In this document: positions 8,106-16,103 of the stretch, piece after piece
Layout: each line of letters begins with the position of its first letter
Position numbering within the stretch: position 1 is the stretch's first letter
From: Wenyingzhuangia heitensis
Lineage (GTDB): Bacteria > Bacteroidota > Bacteroidia > Flavobacteriales > Flavobacteriaceae
Length of the DNA: 64,000 bases
Direction: 5' to 3'
Assembly: GCF_011762155.1 (NCBI RefSeq)
Contig: NZ_JAASQL010000005.1
Location: forward strand, 62,001 to 126,000
Position numbers and translations under genes: made by a program
The notes under the pieces: model-generated
What the model was told of the DNA's origin: nothing
Seen by the model: only the letters and a program-made list of their open reading frames with translations
Database searches by the model: none

Positions 8106-9410
8106 ATGAGTATAGCAGTTATTGGAGTCATCACTCTTTTTGTGATTTTATTTGCCTTGTTATTGTTAAAAGTTCCAGTTTCTTATAGTGTGGGAATTGC
8201 GACTACAGTTACTTTGTTAATTAGTTTACCATGGTTACCAGCGGTAACTACTATTATGCAACAAATGACTACAGGAATAGATAGTTTTGCTTTGTTAGCC
8301 ATTCCGTTTTTTATTTTGGCGGGAGATATAATGAATAGTGGAGGAATAGCTAATAGATTGGTTAACTTCTCAAAATCTTTGGTAGGAAGCTTTCCTGGAG
8401 GATTGTTGTATGTAAATATTATATCAGCTATGTTTTTTGGAGCTGTTTCTGGTTCAGCAGCAGCATCAGCCTCTGCCATTGGAGGAATTTTAGCCAAAAG
8501 AATGGAAAAAGAAAATTATCCCAAACCTTTTAGCGCATCATTAAATATTACATCATCTACCGTTGGATTAATTATTCCACCAAGTAATGTTTTAATTGTT
8601 TTTGCGTTGGCAAGTGCAGGAGCAGCATCTGTAGAGGCTTTGTTTTTAGCAGGTTATTTACCAGGGATTTTATTAGGATTGGCTTTTATTACATGGGCAG
8701 CAATAGTTGCTGTAAAAAGAAAATTTCCTAAAGAAGAACGTGTTCCTTTTAAACAATTATGGAACGATTTTAGAAGAGCAGTTTTAAGTATTTTGATGAT
8801 TATTGTAGTTGTTGGAGGAATTGTATTTGGAGTTTTTACAGCAACAGAAGGAGCAGTAATTGCAGTAGTATATGCATTGGTTTTAAGTTTTGTTTATCAG
8901 GAAATAAAGGTAAAAGATTTAGGTGCTGTAATTGTAAAAAGTTCTAAAACAGTAGCAGTGGTTATGTTTTTAATTAGTACTTCTATGGCTTTGTCTTGGT
9001 TGTTTGCTTATAATGAAATACCACAAATGATTTCTGGTTTTATGCTGTCTAATTTTGACAGTCCTATATTTATGTTATTAGCCATAAATATTACCTTATT
9101 AATTGTAGGAACGTTTATGGACATGACTCCAGCTGTATTAATTTTTACTCCTATTTTTTTACCAATTGTTACACAAATAGGAATGGATCCTGTGCATTTT
9201 GGTATTGTAATGGTGTTAAACCTTTGTATTGGTTTGTGTACTCCGCCAGTAGGAACTTTATTGTTTATTGGTAGTGGAGTTGCAGGAGTAGAAGTAAGTA
9301 AAGTGATTAAACCGTTATTGCCGTTCTTGGCGGTAATGGTATTTGTACTGCTTTTGGTAACTTTTATTCCGGGAATTAGTATGTTCTTACCAAATTTGTT
9401 TGGGAAATAG
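8106..9410 (+). CDS. dctM: TRAP transporter large permease DctM
   Basis: 434 residues with about twelve membrane helices. Family motifs include AIPFFILAGDIMNSGGIANRLVNF, FGAVSGSAAASASAIGGI, STVGLIIPPSNVLIVFALASAGA and NLCIGLCTPPVGTLLFIG. DctM carries the transport path; with DctQ and the lipid-anchored DctP it would move the uronate across the inner membrane with the sodium gradient. Last gene of the operon; a strong hairpin terminator follows about 60 bases after the stop. Confidence 0.96.
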   Translation: MSIAVIGVITLFVILFALLLLKVPVSYSVGIATTVTLLISLPWLPAVTTIMQQMTTGIDSFALLAIPFFILAGDIMNSGGIANRLVNFSKSLVGSFPGGLLYVNIISAMFFGAVSGSAAASASAIGGILAKRMEKENYPKPFSASLNITSSTVGLIIPPSNVLIVFALASAGAASVEALFLAGYLPGILLGLAFITWAAIVAVKRKFPKEERVPFKQLWNDFRRAVLSILMIIVVVGGIVFGVFTATEGAVIAVVYALVLSFVYQEIKVKDLGAVIVKSSKTVAVVMFLISTSMALSWLFAYNEIPQMISGFMLSNFDSPIFMLLAINITLLIVGTFMDMTPAVLIFTPIFLPIVTQIGMDPVHFGIVMVLNLCIGLCTPPVGTLLFIGSGVAGVEVSKVIKPLLPFLAVMVFVLLLVTFIPGISMFLPNLFGK

Positions 9411-9470
9411 AATTTGAGTTTTTTGTGTAATTAGTTATAGATTAACCACAGAAAAAATAATAATAAAAAG

Positions 9471-9510
9471 AAAGCGAACTGACAGAATTGTTAGTTCGCT
9501 TTAGTTTTTA
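9471..9510 (+). terminator. Rho-independent terminator of the uronate/TRAP operon
   Basis: A perfect 10-bp stem (AAAGCGAACT at 9471-9480 pairing with AGTTCGCTTT at 9493-9502) with a 12-base loop is followed by a T-rich run. It lies 60 bases after the dctM stop. The rest of 9411-9610 shows no gene; a weaker hairpin (GTACATT/AATGTAC) is present around 9530-9560. Confidence 0.8.
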
Positions 9511-9610
9511 TTTAAATTCATCTTAAGGTACATTCAAACTCAGTAAATGTACACTAGGTCATTCATAAGTTTACATCTCAATTTTTCTCGATGAATGAGT
9601 GTATAAATAA

Positions 9611-10000
9611 TTAAATTTTAATATCCTTTAACTGTACTTGCAACGCTTTGGTAGATACTTGAATTTCTATCAATAATAAAATCAAAGAAATCATCATAGA
9701 ACTCAGACTGATGATAAAAATAACGTCAGCCGTAAAAATCATTTCTAAAAATAATAATAGCATAGTTAAAACAGCTCCCATAAAGCTTAAAATAGCAAAA
9801 CCTTGGGTAGCTCTAATTAAAGTTAACCGTCTGCTTAATATTTTAATTTGCACACCAATGTTTTTTTCATGAGAGGTTTTGTATTCTTTGTGCAATTGCC
9901 TTACTAAAGCTGCAATAGCCAAATATCTGGCATTGTAGGCTAGCATGGTTAAAGAAATAGCAGGAAATAAAAGGGCAGGAATGCTCATGGTTAAGTTCAT
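9611..10000 (-). CDS. DUF2721-family small membrane protein
   Basis: 129 residues with an N-terminal hydrophobic segment (TMSIPALLFPAISLTMLAYNARYLAIAALVRQLH), a basic middle stretch (LSRRLTLIRATQGF) and two further helices. The AYNARYLAIAALVRQLH pattern is typical of DUF2721 inner-membrane proteins of unknown function. It is a single gene, transcribed towards dctM and divergent from ychF. No catalytic residues are apparent. Confidence 0.72.
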   Translation of the reverse strand: MNLTMSIPALLFPAISLTMLAYNARYLAIAALVRQLHKEYKTSHEKNIGVQIKILSRRLTLIRATQGFAILSFMGAVLTMLLLFLEMIFTADVIFIISLSSMMISLILLLIEIQVSTKALQVQLKDIKI

Positions 10001-10123
10001 GGAAGGTCTCTTAAAATTGATCCTTAAAAGTACAAAGAATCTAATAGATTACAGAGTGTTTAAAAAAATCTATGTTTCGGGTTTTAGCAGGTCTAATAGT
10101 TTCAAAATTTGGATTATAGATTG

Positions 10124-10131
10124 TATCTTTG
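10124..10131 (+). promoter_or_regulatory. Bacteroidota-type -7 box for ychF
   Basis: TATCTTTG matches the TAnnTTTG consensus exactly and lies 23 bases upstream of the ychF ATG. No good TTTG -33 element at the usual spacing was seen, so only the -7 element is supported. Confidence 0.5.
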
Positions 10132-10154
10132 CCACTTCTTAAAATAAATAACTC

Positions 10155-11246
10155 ATGAAAGCAGGTATTGTAGGATTACCAAACGTAGGGAAATCAACTT
10201 TATTTAATTGTTTGTCTAATGCAAAGGCTCAAAGTGCAAACTTTCCGTTCTGTACTATAGAACCTAACATTGGAGTGGTAAATGTTCCAGATCCAAGATT
10301 AGAAAAATTAGAAGAATTGGTAGTTCCAGAAAGAGTAGTCCCTGCAACTGTAGAGATTGTTGATATTGCTGGTTTGGTAAAAGGAGCTAGTAAAGGAGAA
10401 GGTTTAGGAAATCAGTTTTTAGCAAATATTAGAGAAACAGATGCAATTTTACATGTATTGCGTTGTTTTAATGATGATAATATTATTCACGTTGATGGTT
10501 CTATCAATCCAATTAGAGATAAAGAAACTATTGATATTGAATTGCAATTAAAAGATTTAGAAACGGTTGAAAAACGTTTAGAAAGAGTTAAAAAATTAGC
10601 TAAAACAGGAAACAAAGAAGCACAAGCTGAATTTGATGTTTTAGACAGAATTAAAAATTCTTTAGAAACAGGAGTTTCTGTACGTGCTTTAGAGTTTACA
10701 GAAAAAGAATTAGAGTTTGTAAAACCTTTACAGTTTATTACTATTAAACCTGTAATGTATGTTTGTAATGTGGATGAAGAAGCTGCTGTAAGTGGTAATG
10801 AATATGTTGAGTTGGTAAAAGAAGCTGTAAAAGATGAAAATGCTGAGGTTTTGGTATTGGCAGTAGGAACAGAAGCAGATATTAATGAATTAGAAAGTTA
10901 CGAAGAGCGTAAGGAGTTTTTATCAGATGTTGGTTTAGATGAGCCAGGAGCTGCTAAATTAATTCGTTCTGCATACAAATTATTAAACTTACAAACTTAC
11001 TTTACTGCAGGAGTAAAAGAAGTAAGAGCTTGGACCATAAATATTGGAGATACAGCACCACAGGCTGCAGGAGTAATCCATACAGATTTTGAAAAAGGAT
11101 TTATTCGTGCAGAGGTAATTAAGTACGATACCTATGTTGAGTTAGGGAGTGAAGCGAAAGTAAAAGAAGCAGGGAAATTATCTGTAGAAGGTAAAGAATA
11201 CATTGTACAAGATGGAGACATGATGAACTTTAGATTTAACGTCTAA
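10155..11246 (+). CDS. ychF: Redox-regulated ATPase YchF (Obg-family, ribosome-associated)
   Basis: 363 residues, full family length. P-loop GLPNVGKST at 7-15, the NFPFCTIEPNIGVV switch region, DIAGLVKGASKGEGLGNQFL (G3), and a C-terminal TGS domain ending with the DGDMMNFRFNV run typical of YchF. The protein binds ATP rather than GTP and associates with ribosomes. It is monocistronic with its own -7 box and a perfect-palindrome terminator behind it. Confidence 0.97.
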   Translation: MKAGIVGLPNVGKSTLFNCLSNAKAQSANFPFCTIEPNIGVVNVPDPRLEKLEELVVPERVVPATVEIVDIAGLVKGASKGEGLGNQFLANIRETDAILHVLRCFNDDNIIHVDGSINPIRDKETIDIELQLKDLETVEKRLERVKKLAKTGNKEAQAEFDVLDRIKNSLETGVSVRALEFTEKELEFVKPLQFITIKPVMYVCNVDEEAAVSGNEYVELVKEAVKDENAEVLVLAVGTEADINELESYEERKEFLSDVGLDEPGAAKLIRSAYKLLNLQTYFTAGVKEVRAWTINIGDTAPQAAGVIHTDFEKGFIRAEVIKYDTYVELGSEAKVKEAGKLSVEGKEYIVQDGDMMNFRFNV

Positions 11247-11265
11247 TCTTGTAATAGAACAGCAC

Positions 11266-11295
11266 AAAAAAGAGAGCCAATTGGCTCTCTTTTTT
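11266..11295 (+). terminator. Perfect-palindrome terminator after ychF
   Basis: A fully symmetric 30-base inverted repeat, A5 + AGAGAGCCAA then TTGGCTCTCT + T5, about 20 bases after the ychF stop. The core GAGAGCCAATTGGCTCTC is repeated exactly in the terminator at 11864-11889. The following 11296-11399 shows no gene. Confidence 0.85.
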
Positions 11296-11399
11296 GTTTA
11301 TAAGAAGTAAATTATTTAATTAAAAAATAACAATTATAAATTATTGAATATCAGTAGTAAGGAATATATTTAGCAAAAAGAACCAAGAAACAACAACTT

Positions 11400-11852
11400 A
11401 TGAAAAATGTATTTAATGCTAATGATACAGCTGAATTTATAAAGCGTATTGAAAAATTAACAACAGAGAGTCAACCAAACTGGGGGAAGATGAGTGTAGC
11501 TCAGATGCTTGCACACTGTAATGTTACGTATGAGTTTGTTTATGATAACATTCATCCAAAACCAAAAGGAGTTAAAAAAATGTTGTTAAAATTATTTGTA
11601 AAAGGAATTGTTGTAGGTAACAAGCCTTACAAAAAGAACAGTCAAACAGCACCAGAGTTTATAATTGTAGATGCCAAGAAATTTGATACAGAAAAGCAAA
11701 GACTGATTGCTTATATTCACAAAACAGAGCAATTAGGAGAAAATCATTTTGATGGAAAAGAATCTGTTTCTTTTGGTGTTTTAACAAAAACAGAATGGAA
11801 CAATATGTTTTCAAAACATTTAAACCATCATTTAACTCAGTTTGGTGCGTGA
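11400..11852 (+). CDS. DUF1569 protein (DinB-like four-helix fold)
   Basis: 150 residues. The W-G-K-M-S-V-A-Q-M-L-A-H-C pattern at about 28-40 and the C-terminal SKHLNHHLTQFG are characteristic of DUF1569/DinB-like proteins, where conserved histidines could bind a metal. Function is unknown. It is a single gene bracketed by two terminators that share an identical 18-base palindromic core. There is no signal peptide, so it is probably cytoplasmic. Confidence 0.75.
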   Translation: MKNVFNANDTAEFIKRIEKLTTESQPNWGKMSVAQMLAHCNVTYEFVYDNIHPKPKGVKKMLLKLFVKGIVVGNKPYKKNSQTAPEFIIVDAKKFDTEKQRLIAYIHKTEQLGENHFDGKESVSFGVLTKTEWNNMFSKHLNHHLTQFGA

Positions 11853-11863
11853 AAAATAATAAT

Positions 11864-11889
11864 AAACGAGAGCCAATTGGCTCTCGTTT
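11864..11889. terminator. Bidirectional terminator between DUF1569 gene and beta-helix gene
   Basis: The inverted repeat AAACGAGAGCCAA / TTGGCTCTCGTTT forms a perfect 13-bp stem with T-rich flank on the plus side. It separates two convergent genes (stops at 11852 and 11903). The 18-base core equals that of the terminator after ychF. Confidence 0.85.
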
Positions 11890-11902
11890 TTGTTTAGAAG
11901 TT

Positions 11903-13747
11903 TTAGTTTTTAATTAGTTTTTTAATCACTTTACTTCCATCTGTTCCAGTAATAATAACTAAATACATTCCAGGGTGAAGGTTGTGAATAGAAATTGAAA
12001 TATTTTTTTCTCCACCATAAGAATTATCTTTTAAAATAGTTCCAGATACGTTGGTAATGGTAATATTTTGAATAGCAGAATTGTTAGTAATTGTAATAAC
12101 ATCATTTGCTGGGTTAGGAGATATAACTGTGTTTTGAAAAGTGTTTAAACTGCTGTTGTATTTTAAAATTTCTTCGGTCATTTTTACATTTGCAATAGAA
12201 AGACGAGAAAAAGCATCACCAGAAATTGAACTTGCAGCTTTACGGTTTTTGTTAACATTTGAACCATCTACTAGTACCTCTCTACATAAAGATGTATATA
12301 CATCATGCGTAGGTTCATATATTTCAGACGAAGTTATACCTTGTCCATTTTTAATCCATGCATTACAAGTTCCTTCATCATAACCTTCTAAGAAAATTTT
12401 AGCATTGTCTTTATTATTAACAGTACTTCCTAAAAAAGTATTGTCAACATTACTTTCGTCTCTTCTAGCACCTATAAAAATTTGTTCTCCTTCATCAATA
12501 CTAATAAAAGAACTTAGGCTTGTAGAAGAGTTAAAAGTATTACCAGCAATGTAAATTTGTCTAGGTCCATAGTCGTGTACATCTCTTTTACAGTCTTTTC
12601 CTGGTGCAAAGTTAACATCATCGTATTTGTAAGAGGTTGTAGTTTGATCTGCTTCAGAAATACAATCTGTATAGGCTCGTCTTTCGCTACCACCATCAAT
12701 CCAATAGGTCCAGCTTGGATAAGTGTTACTTGCTTCTTGTTGAGAAACACGCTTATGACCTTCAGTTCCTGCTAGAGATATATATTGATAGGTGCTAGTT
12801 CCTGTGGGATTCATAGAAAAAGAATTATTATATATTTCTACATTTCTAACAAATTGTTCAAAATGTATAGCTTGACCATATCCTTCAGTTCCGGACATTC
12901 CATCAAATTGATTGTGTCTAATATTATAGTCACTAATTTGTACGCCACCAATATGAAAAGATGCTGCTTTTTCAAATGTACAGTTCTTTACTGTAGATCC
13001 ATTTAAACTAGTGCTTGTTGTAATTCGAGTACCTACATCTTTACCGTCTACAACTCCTGTTGTTTCTCTATCGTTACCACAATCTGCAATAACTCCTCTT
13101 TCATAACCTGTTTTAAAAATACAGTTGTCTACTACAAACTTATCTACAGTGGTAATTACCTTCCCTCTTTTGGCTGTATTTCTATTTAATATTAAAATAC
13201 AAATATCAGCAATTCCTTCAAACTGAGAGTTTAGAACTTCTAGGCCATGAGTTGCAAAACCTGCAGGACCAGCAATCCCTTTTTGGTTTGATTTTTTAAA
13301 CAATACATTATCAAACTTATGGTTCTTACTAACTTTGGTAACATTATCATTAGAATCTTTGGTAGGAGAAAATACAAAGATACTATTGTCATATGCTTTT
13401 AAATAATTGTTAGCGTTTAAGGTTAAATTTACCATTTTGATGTTTTCTCCGTATGCTCTAATTAATCCCTTAGATTCTGCAGATAATTTTAAAACGGTAT
13501 TAGTTCTTGCATCTCCTAGACCAATAACAACTAAGTTAGATCTTGTAATATCAATGGGAGCTGTAAATAAATAAGTTCCTGCTTTAATTTTTAAGGTATC
13601 AATACTTGTGTCGTTAATCATGCTGATAATTTCACTAGCAGTATCTGCTGTTAATGATGTTTGAGCATGGGTATTTTGAAAAGAGAGCAAAAGCCCTGTT
13701 AAAAACATAAAAAAAGTAATTCTTACATTAAGTAAATAAGTTTTCAT
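11903..13747 (-). CDS. Secreted right-handed beta-helix protein with T9SS sorting tail, candidate polysaccharide lyase
   Basis: 614 residues from the ATG at 13747 (MKTYLLNVR). A longer frame up to 13810 exists, but the signal peptide (about 1-29, ending NTHAQ) starts at 13747. Residues about 40-500 show repeated parallel beta-helix strands with N-rich turns (KNCTFEKAASFHIGG, YNIRHNQFDG, VEIYNNSFS, IYIAGNTFN). The last about 80 residues (ISPNPANDVITITNN through GMYLVIITGTDGSKVIKKLIKN) form a type-A Por secretion domain. Such folds occur in pectate-lyase-like, alginate-lyase PL6-like and epimerase proteins. I cannot place it in a named PL family. It sits with sulfatase, MFS and AraC genes. Confidence 0.8.
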   Translation of the reverse strand: MKTYLLNVRITFFMFLTGLLLSFQNTHAQTSLTADTASEIISMINDTSIDTLKIKAGTYLFTAPIDITRSNLVVIGLGDARTNTVLKLSAESKGLIRAYGENIKMVNLTLNANNYLKAYDNSIFVFSPTKDSNDNVTKVSKNHKFDNVLFKKSNQKGIAGPAGFATHGLEVLNSQFEGIADICILILNRNTAKRGKVITTVDKFVVDNCIFKTGYERGVIADCGNDRETTGVVDGKDVGTRITTSTSLNGSTVKNCTFEKAASFHIGGVQISDYNIRHNQFDGMSGTEGYGQAIHFEQFVRNVEIYNNSFSMNPTGTSTYQYISLAGTEGHKRVSQQEASNTYPSWTYWIDGGSERRAYTDCISEADQTTTSYKYDDVNFAPGKDCKRDVHDYGPRQIYIAGNTFNSSTSLSSFISIDEGEQIFIGARRDESNVDNTFLGSTVNNKDNAKIFLEGYDEGTCNAWIKNGQGITSSEIYEPTHDVYTSLCREVLVDGSNVNKNRKAASSISGDAFSRLSIANVKMTEEILKYNSSLNTFQNTVISPNPANDVITITNNSAIQNITITNVSGTILKDNSYGGEKNISISIHNLHPGMYLVIITGTDGSKVIKKLIKN

Positions 13748-13900
13748 GATAATATTTATTTGATTAGTATCGGTAAACTTATTTTTGAATTGAATTAATT
13801 GATAGAACAAATGAGTTTTTTGTGAGAATAAAACATTTTTGTAGTGGTTTTATTAGTGTATTAATAGTTTTTGAGTAGTCTTAGTGAGCGTTTGTATGCG

Positions 13901-15058
13901 TTAAGCTTGTTTTTTTTTATAAACTACAACACATAACGCTAGAAAAATAACCAGCGCAAGAAATATAAAACTTGTTTTTAAACTAGAGTGATTAGAAATA
14001 AAACCAATAGCAACAGGACCAATTAAAAAACCCATAAAGCCAATTCCTGCAACAAAAGAGATACTTTTAGAGGGGATAATTCCTTTTGTTTTTCCCGCAA
14101 GTCTTAATAGTTCGGGAATCATTACAGACAATCCTATTCCTAGCAATGCAAAACCAAAAATAGAGATAGATAGAGTGGCTTTTAAAATAAATAAATAAGC
14201 AATTATTGCAAGTACGCATCCTGCTATAATTATTTTATAAGAACCAAATTTATCACTAATACCATCTCCAAAAAATCGACCTAAGGTCATTGCTATAGAG
14301 AATGCAATAAAACCATAAGCAGCAGTGTTTTTAGAGGTGATTTTTACAATTTCTAAAAAATACAAATTACTCCAATGTTCTATAGCACCCTCACTAGACA
14401 TCATGGCAAAGGCTATAAAACCTAAACCTAATAAAGGGACTAGTTTTTTTATACTTGGTTTAGTTTTTTTAGTATTTAGTTTTACTTCTATTGTGTTTTT
14501 GTAATGTTTAGATAGAATTAAATTACTAATAATAATAAATATTGCTATAGCTAACATGTGAATTTTAGGTGTAATATTAAATACAATAATAACACTACCT
14601 AAAGCCCCTCCTATAACTCCACCCAAACTAAAAAAACCATGAGCAACAGACATAATAGATTTTTTTTCGTCTTGTTCAATTTTAGAAACTAAAGCATTTA
14701 CCGCAACATCTGTCGTTCCAGAAAATAGCCCAACCACAAACAGGCTTATACATAAATCTAAAAAATGAGATGCTAAAAGAGGTAGTAAAAAAGAAATAGC
14801 TAATAGTGAAATTCCATATTTTGTAATTTTTCCTAAGCCTAATTTGGCACTAAGAATCGGAACAATTGGTAAGGCAGACAAGATTCCTAAAGCATAGCAA
14901 AAAAGTGCAATTCCAATTTCTGAATCGTTTAAATTTAATTTTTCTTTTACAGAGGGGATATACAAAACCCATGTACCAATTAAAATATTTAAAGATGTAA
15001 ACACCCAAATAGGAGAAAAAAAGTTAAAATGTGAAAAAATAATTTTTAAAGATTTCAT
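13901..15058 (-). CDS. MFS transporter (YbjJ/sugar-type)
   Basis: About 385 residues from ATG at 15058; a further in-frame ATG at 15079 adds seven residues. Twelve hydrophobic segments are visible. The sequence SGTTDVAVNALVSKIEQ and SVAHGFFSLGGVIGGALG resembles the YbjJ-like MFS subgroup that includes sugar and drug carriers. It lies divergently from the AraC regulator (130-base gap), which probably controls it, and upstream of the beta-helix gene on the same strand. A monosaccharide substrate is likely from context but not proven. Confidence 0.83.
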   Translation of the reverse strand: MKSLKIIFSHFNFFSPIWVFTSLNILIGTWVLYIPSVKEKLNLNDSEIGIALFCYALGILSALPIVPILSAKLGLGKITKYGISLLAISFLLPLLASHFLDLCISLFVVGLFSGTTDVAVNALVSKIEQDEKKSIMSVAHGFFSLGGVIGGALGSVIIVFNITPKIHMLAIAIFIIISNLILSKHYKNTIEVKLNTKKTKPSIKKLVPLLGLGFIAFAMMSSEGAIEHWSNLYFLEIVKITSKNTAAYGFIAFSIAMTLGRFFGDGISDKFGSYKIIIAGCVLAIIAYLFILKATLSISIFGFALLGIGLSVMIPELLRLAGKTKGIIPSKSISFVAGIGFMGFLIGPVAIGFISNHSSLKTSFIFLALVIFLALCVVVYKKKQA

Positions 15059-15156
15059 TTTTGATTGAATTAAATACAATGCAAATGAAGAAAATATTTA
15101 TAAAAGTTAATTAAGTAATATATGCAGGTATTAACATGTTTTATTCTTTAAATATC

Positions 15157-15183
15157 TTTGTAATAATTATTAGGTTAGTTTTG
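15157..15183 (+). promoter_or_regulatory. -33/-7 promoter of the AraC-family gene
   Basis: TTTG at 15157-15160 and TAGTTTTG at 15176-15183 (exact TAnnTTTG) are separated by 15 bases. The -7 box ends only four bases before the ATG at 15188, so the transcript would have almost no 5' leader. Confidence 0.5.
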
Positions 15184-15187
15184 TGTT

Positions 15188-16045
15188 ATGAAAAATGTTT
15201 TAGAAGTACATCACCAAAAAAATAAATACAGCTCATTTACCGTAAAACGTTTTGATGAATCTTCTTTATGTCCTCATGTGGAATTACATCTTCATACTGA
15301 TTATGAGATTGTTTATTTAAAAAAAGGAAAAGGAACAATAAAAATAGCTCATCAAGAAATAGATTATAGAGATGGGGTTTTAATGTTTTTAGGACCTTAC
15401 ATTCCTCATTACGGATTGCTAAGAAAAGCATTAAATGATAATTTTGAGATTGTAATTCATTTTAATGAATTTTTAGTAAATAATCAATTGCAAGTGTTTC
15501 CTGAGTTTAGTTCTGTTCTAAAAAGAATAAAAGAAGCCAATCGTGTATTAATTTTTAATCATGAGATAAAAGAAGAATTAGGTGTTGTTTTTGAAAAAAT
15601 GATCAAACAGGATGCTTCTGAACAATTAATTTCTTTATTTTCCATTTTATCAACGATGTCTAAAAGGAATACTTGTATATCGCTTTTGTCTAACGGAGGT
15701 AAAATTACTGAAGGGTATTCTAAAAAAATGATAGAGATTTTAGAGTACATAAATGCCAATTTTCAAAATAATATAAGTACTAAAGACATTGCTGTTTATT
15801 TTAACCTAACGCCCAATTCTTTTTGTAGATATTTTAAAAAAATTAGTTCTCAATCATTTCTCCAGTTTTTAAATGAATTTAGGGTGAATAATGCTATTTA
15901 TCTATTAGAAACAACCACTAAAAATATATCGGAGATTATGTATTTATGTGGTTTTACTAATTTTTCATATTTTTCAAAGCAGTTTAAAAAAATAACGAAT
16001 CAATCACCAAGCAATTACAGAAAATTATCTCAATTAGACGAATAA
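15188..16045 (+). CDS. AraC-family transcriptional regulator with cupin sensor domain
   Basis: 285 residues. The N-terminal part (about 10-100) is a cupin-like AraC sensing domain (HVELHLHTDYEIVYLKKGKGTI, PYIPH). The C-terminal double helix-turn-helix (about 180-280) includes ISTKDIAVYFNLTPNSFCRYFKK, NISEIMYLCGFTNFSYFSKQFKK and the ending SPSNYRK. It is divergent from the MFS gene and convergent with a sulfatase. It probably responds to a sugar and controls the MFS/beta-helix genes. The effector is not determinable. Confidence 0.92.
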   Translation: MKNVLEVHHQKNKYSSFTVKRFDESSLCPHVELHLHTDYEIVYLKKGKGTIKIAHQEIDYRDGVLMFLGPYIPHYGLLRKALNDNFEIVIHFNEFLVNNQLQVFPEFSSVLKRIKEANRVLIFNHEIKEELGVVFEKMIKQDASEQLISLFSILSTMSKRNTCISLLSNGGKITEGYSKKMIEILEYINANFQNNISTKDIAVYFNLTPNSFCRYFKKISSQSFLQFLNEFRVNNAIYLLETTTKNISEIMYLCGFTNFSYFSKQFKKITNQSPSNYRKLSQLDE

Positions 16046-16046
16046 T

Positions 16047-16081
16047 AAAAAAGAGCATTATTAAAAATAATGCTCTTTTTT
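16047..16081. terminator. Bidirectional terminator between AraC gene and sulfatase
   Basis: A 16-bp perfect stem (AAAAAAGAGCATTATT with AATAATGCTCTTTTTT) and 3-base loop, located immediately after the AraC stop and 22 bases from the convergent sulfatase stop. A-run and T-run on either side allow termination on both strands. Confidence 0.88.
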
Positions 16082-16103
16082 GTGGTAAAAATTTTAAAAG
16101 AAA

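Noticed and set aside
9526-9605. Weak hairpins GTACATT/AATGTAC and CATTCAT/ATGAATG
   Set aside because: Short AT-rich stems with no flanking T-run of note; could end the DUF2721 transcript but are not strong enough to call.
11266-11889. Twin palindromes as ends of a transposable element
   Set aside because: The palindromes have terminator form with A/T runs, no target-site duplication was seen, and the enclosed gene is not a transposase.
13748-13810. N-terminal extension of the beta-helix protein
   Set aside because: The signal peptide begins at the internal ATG at 13747; the extra 21 residues are polar and would hide it.
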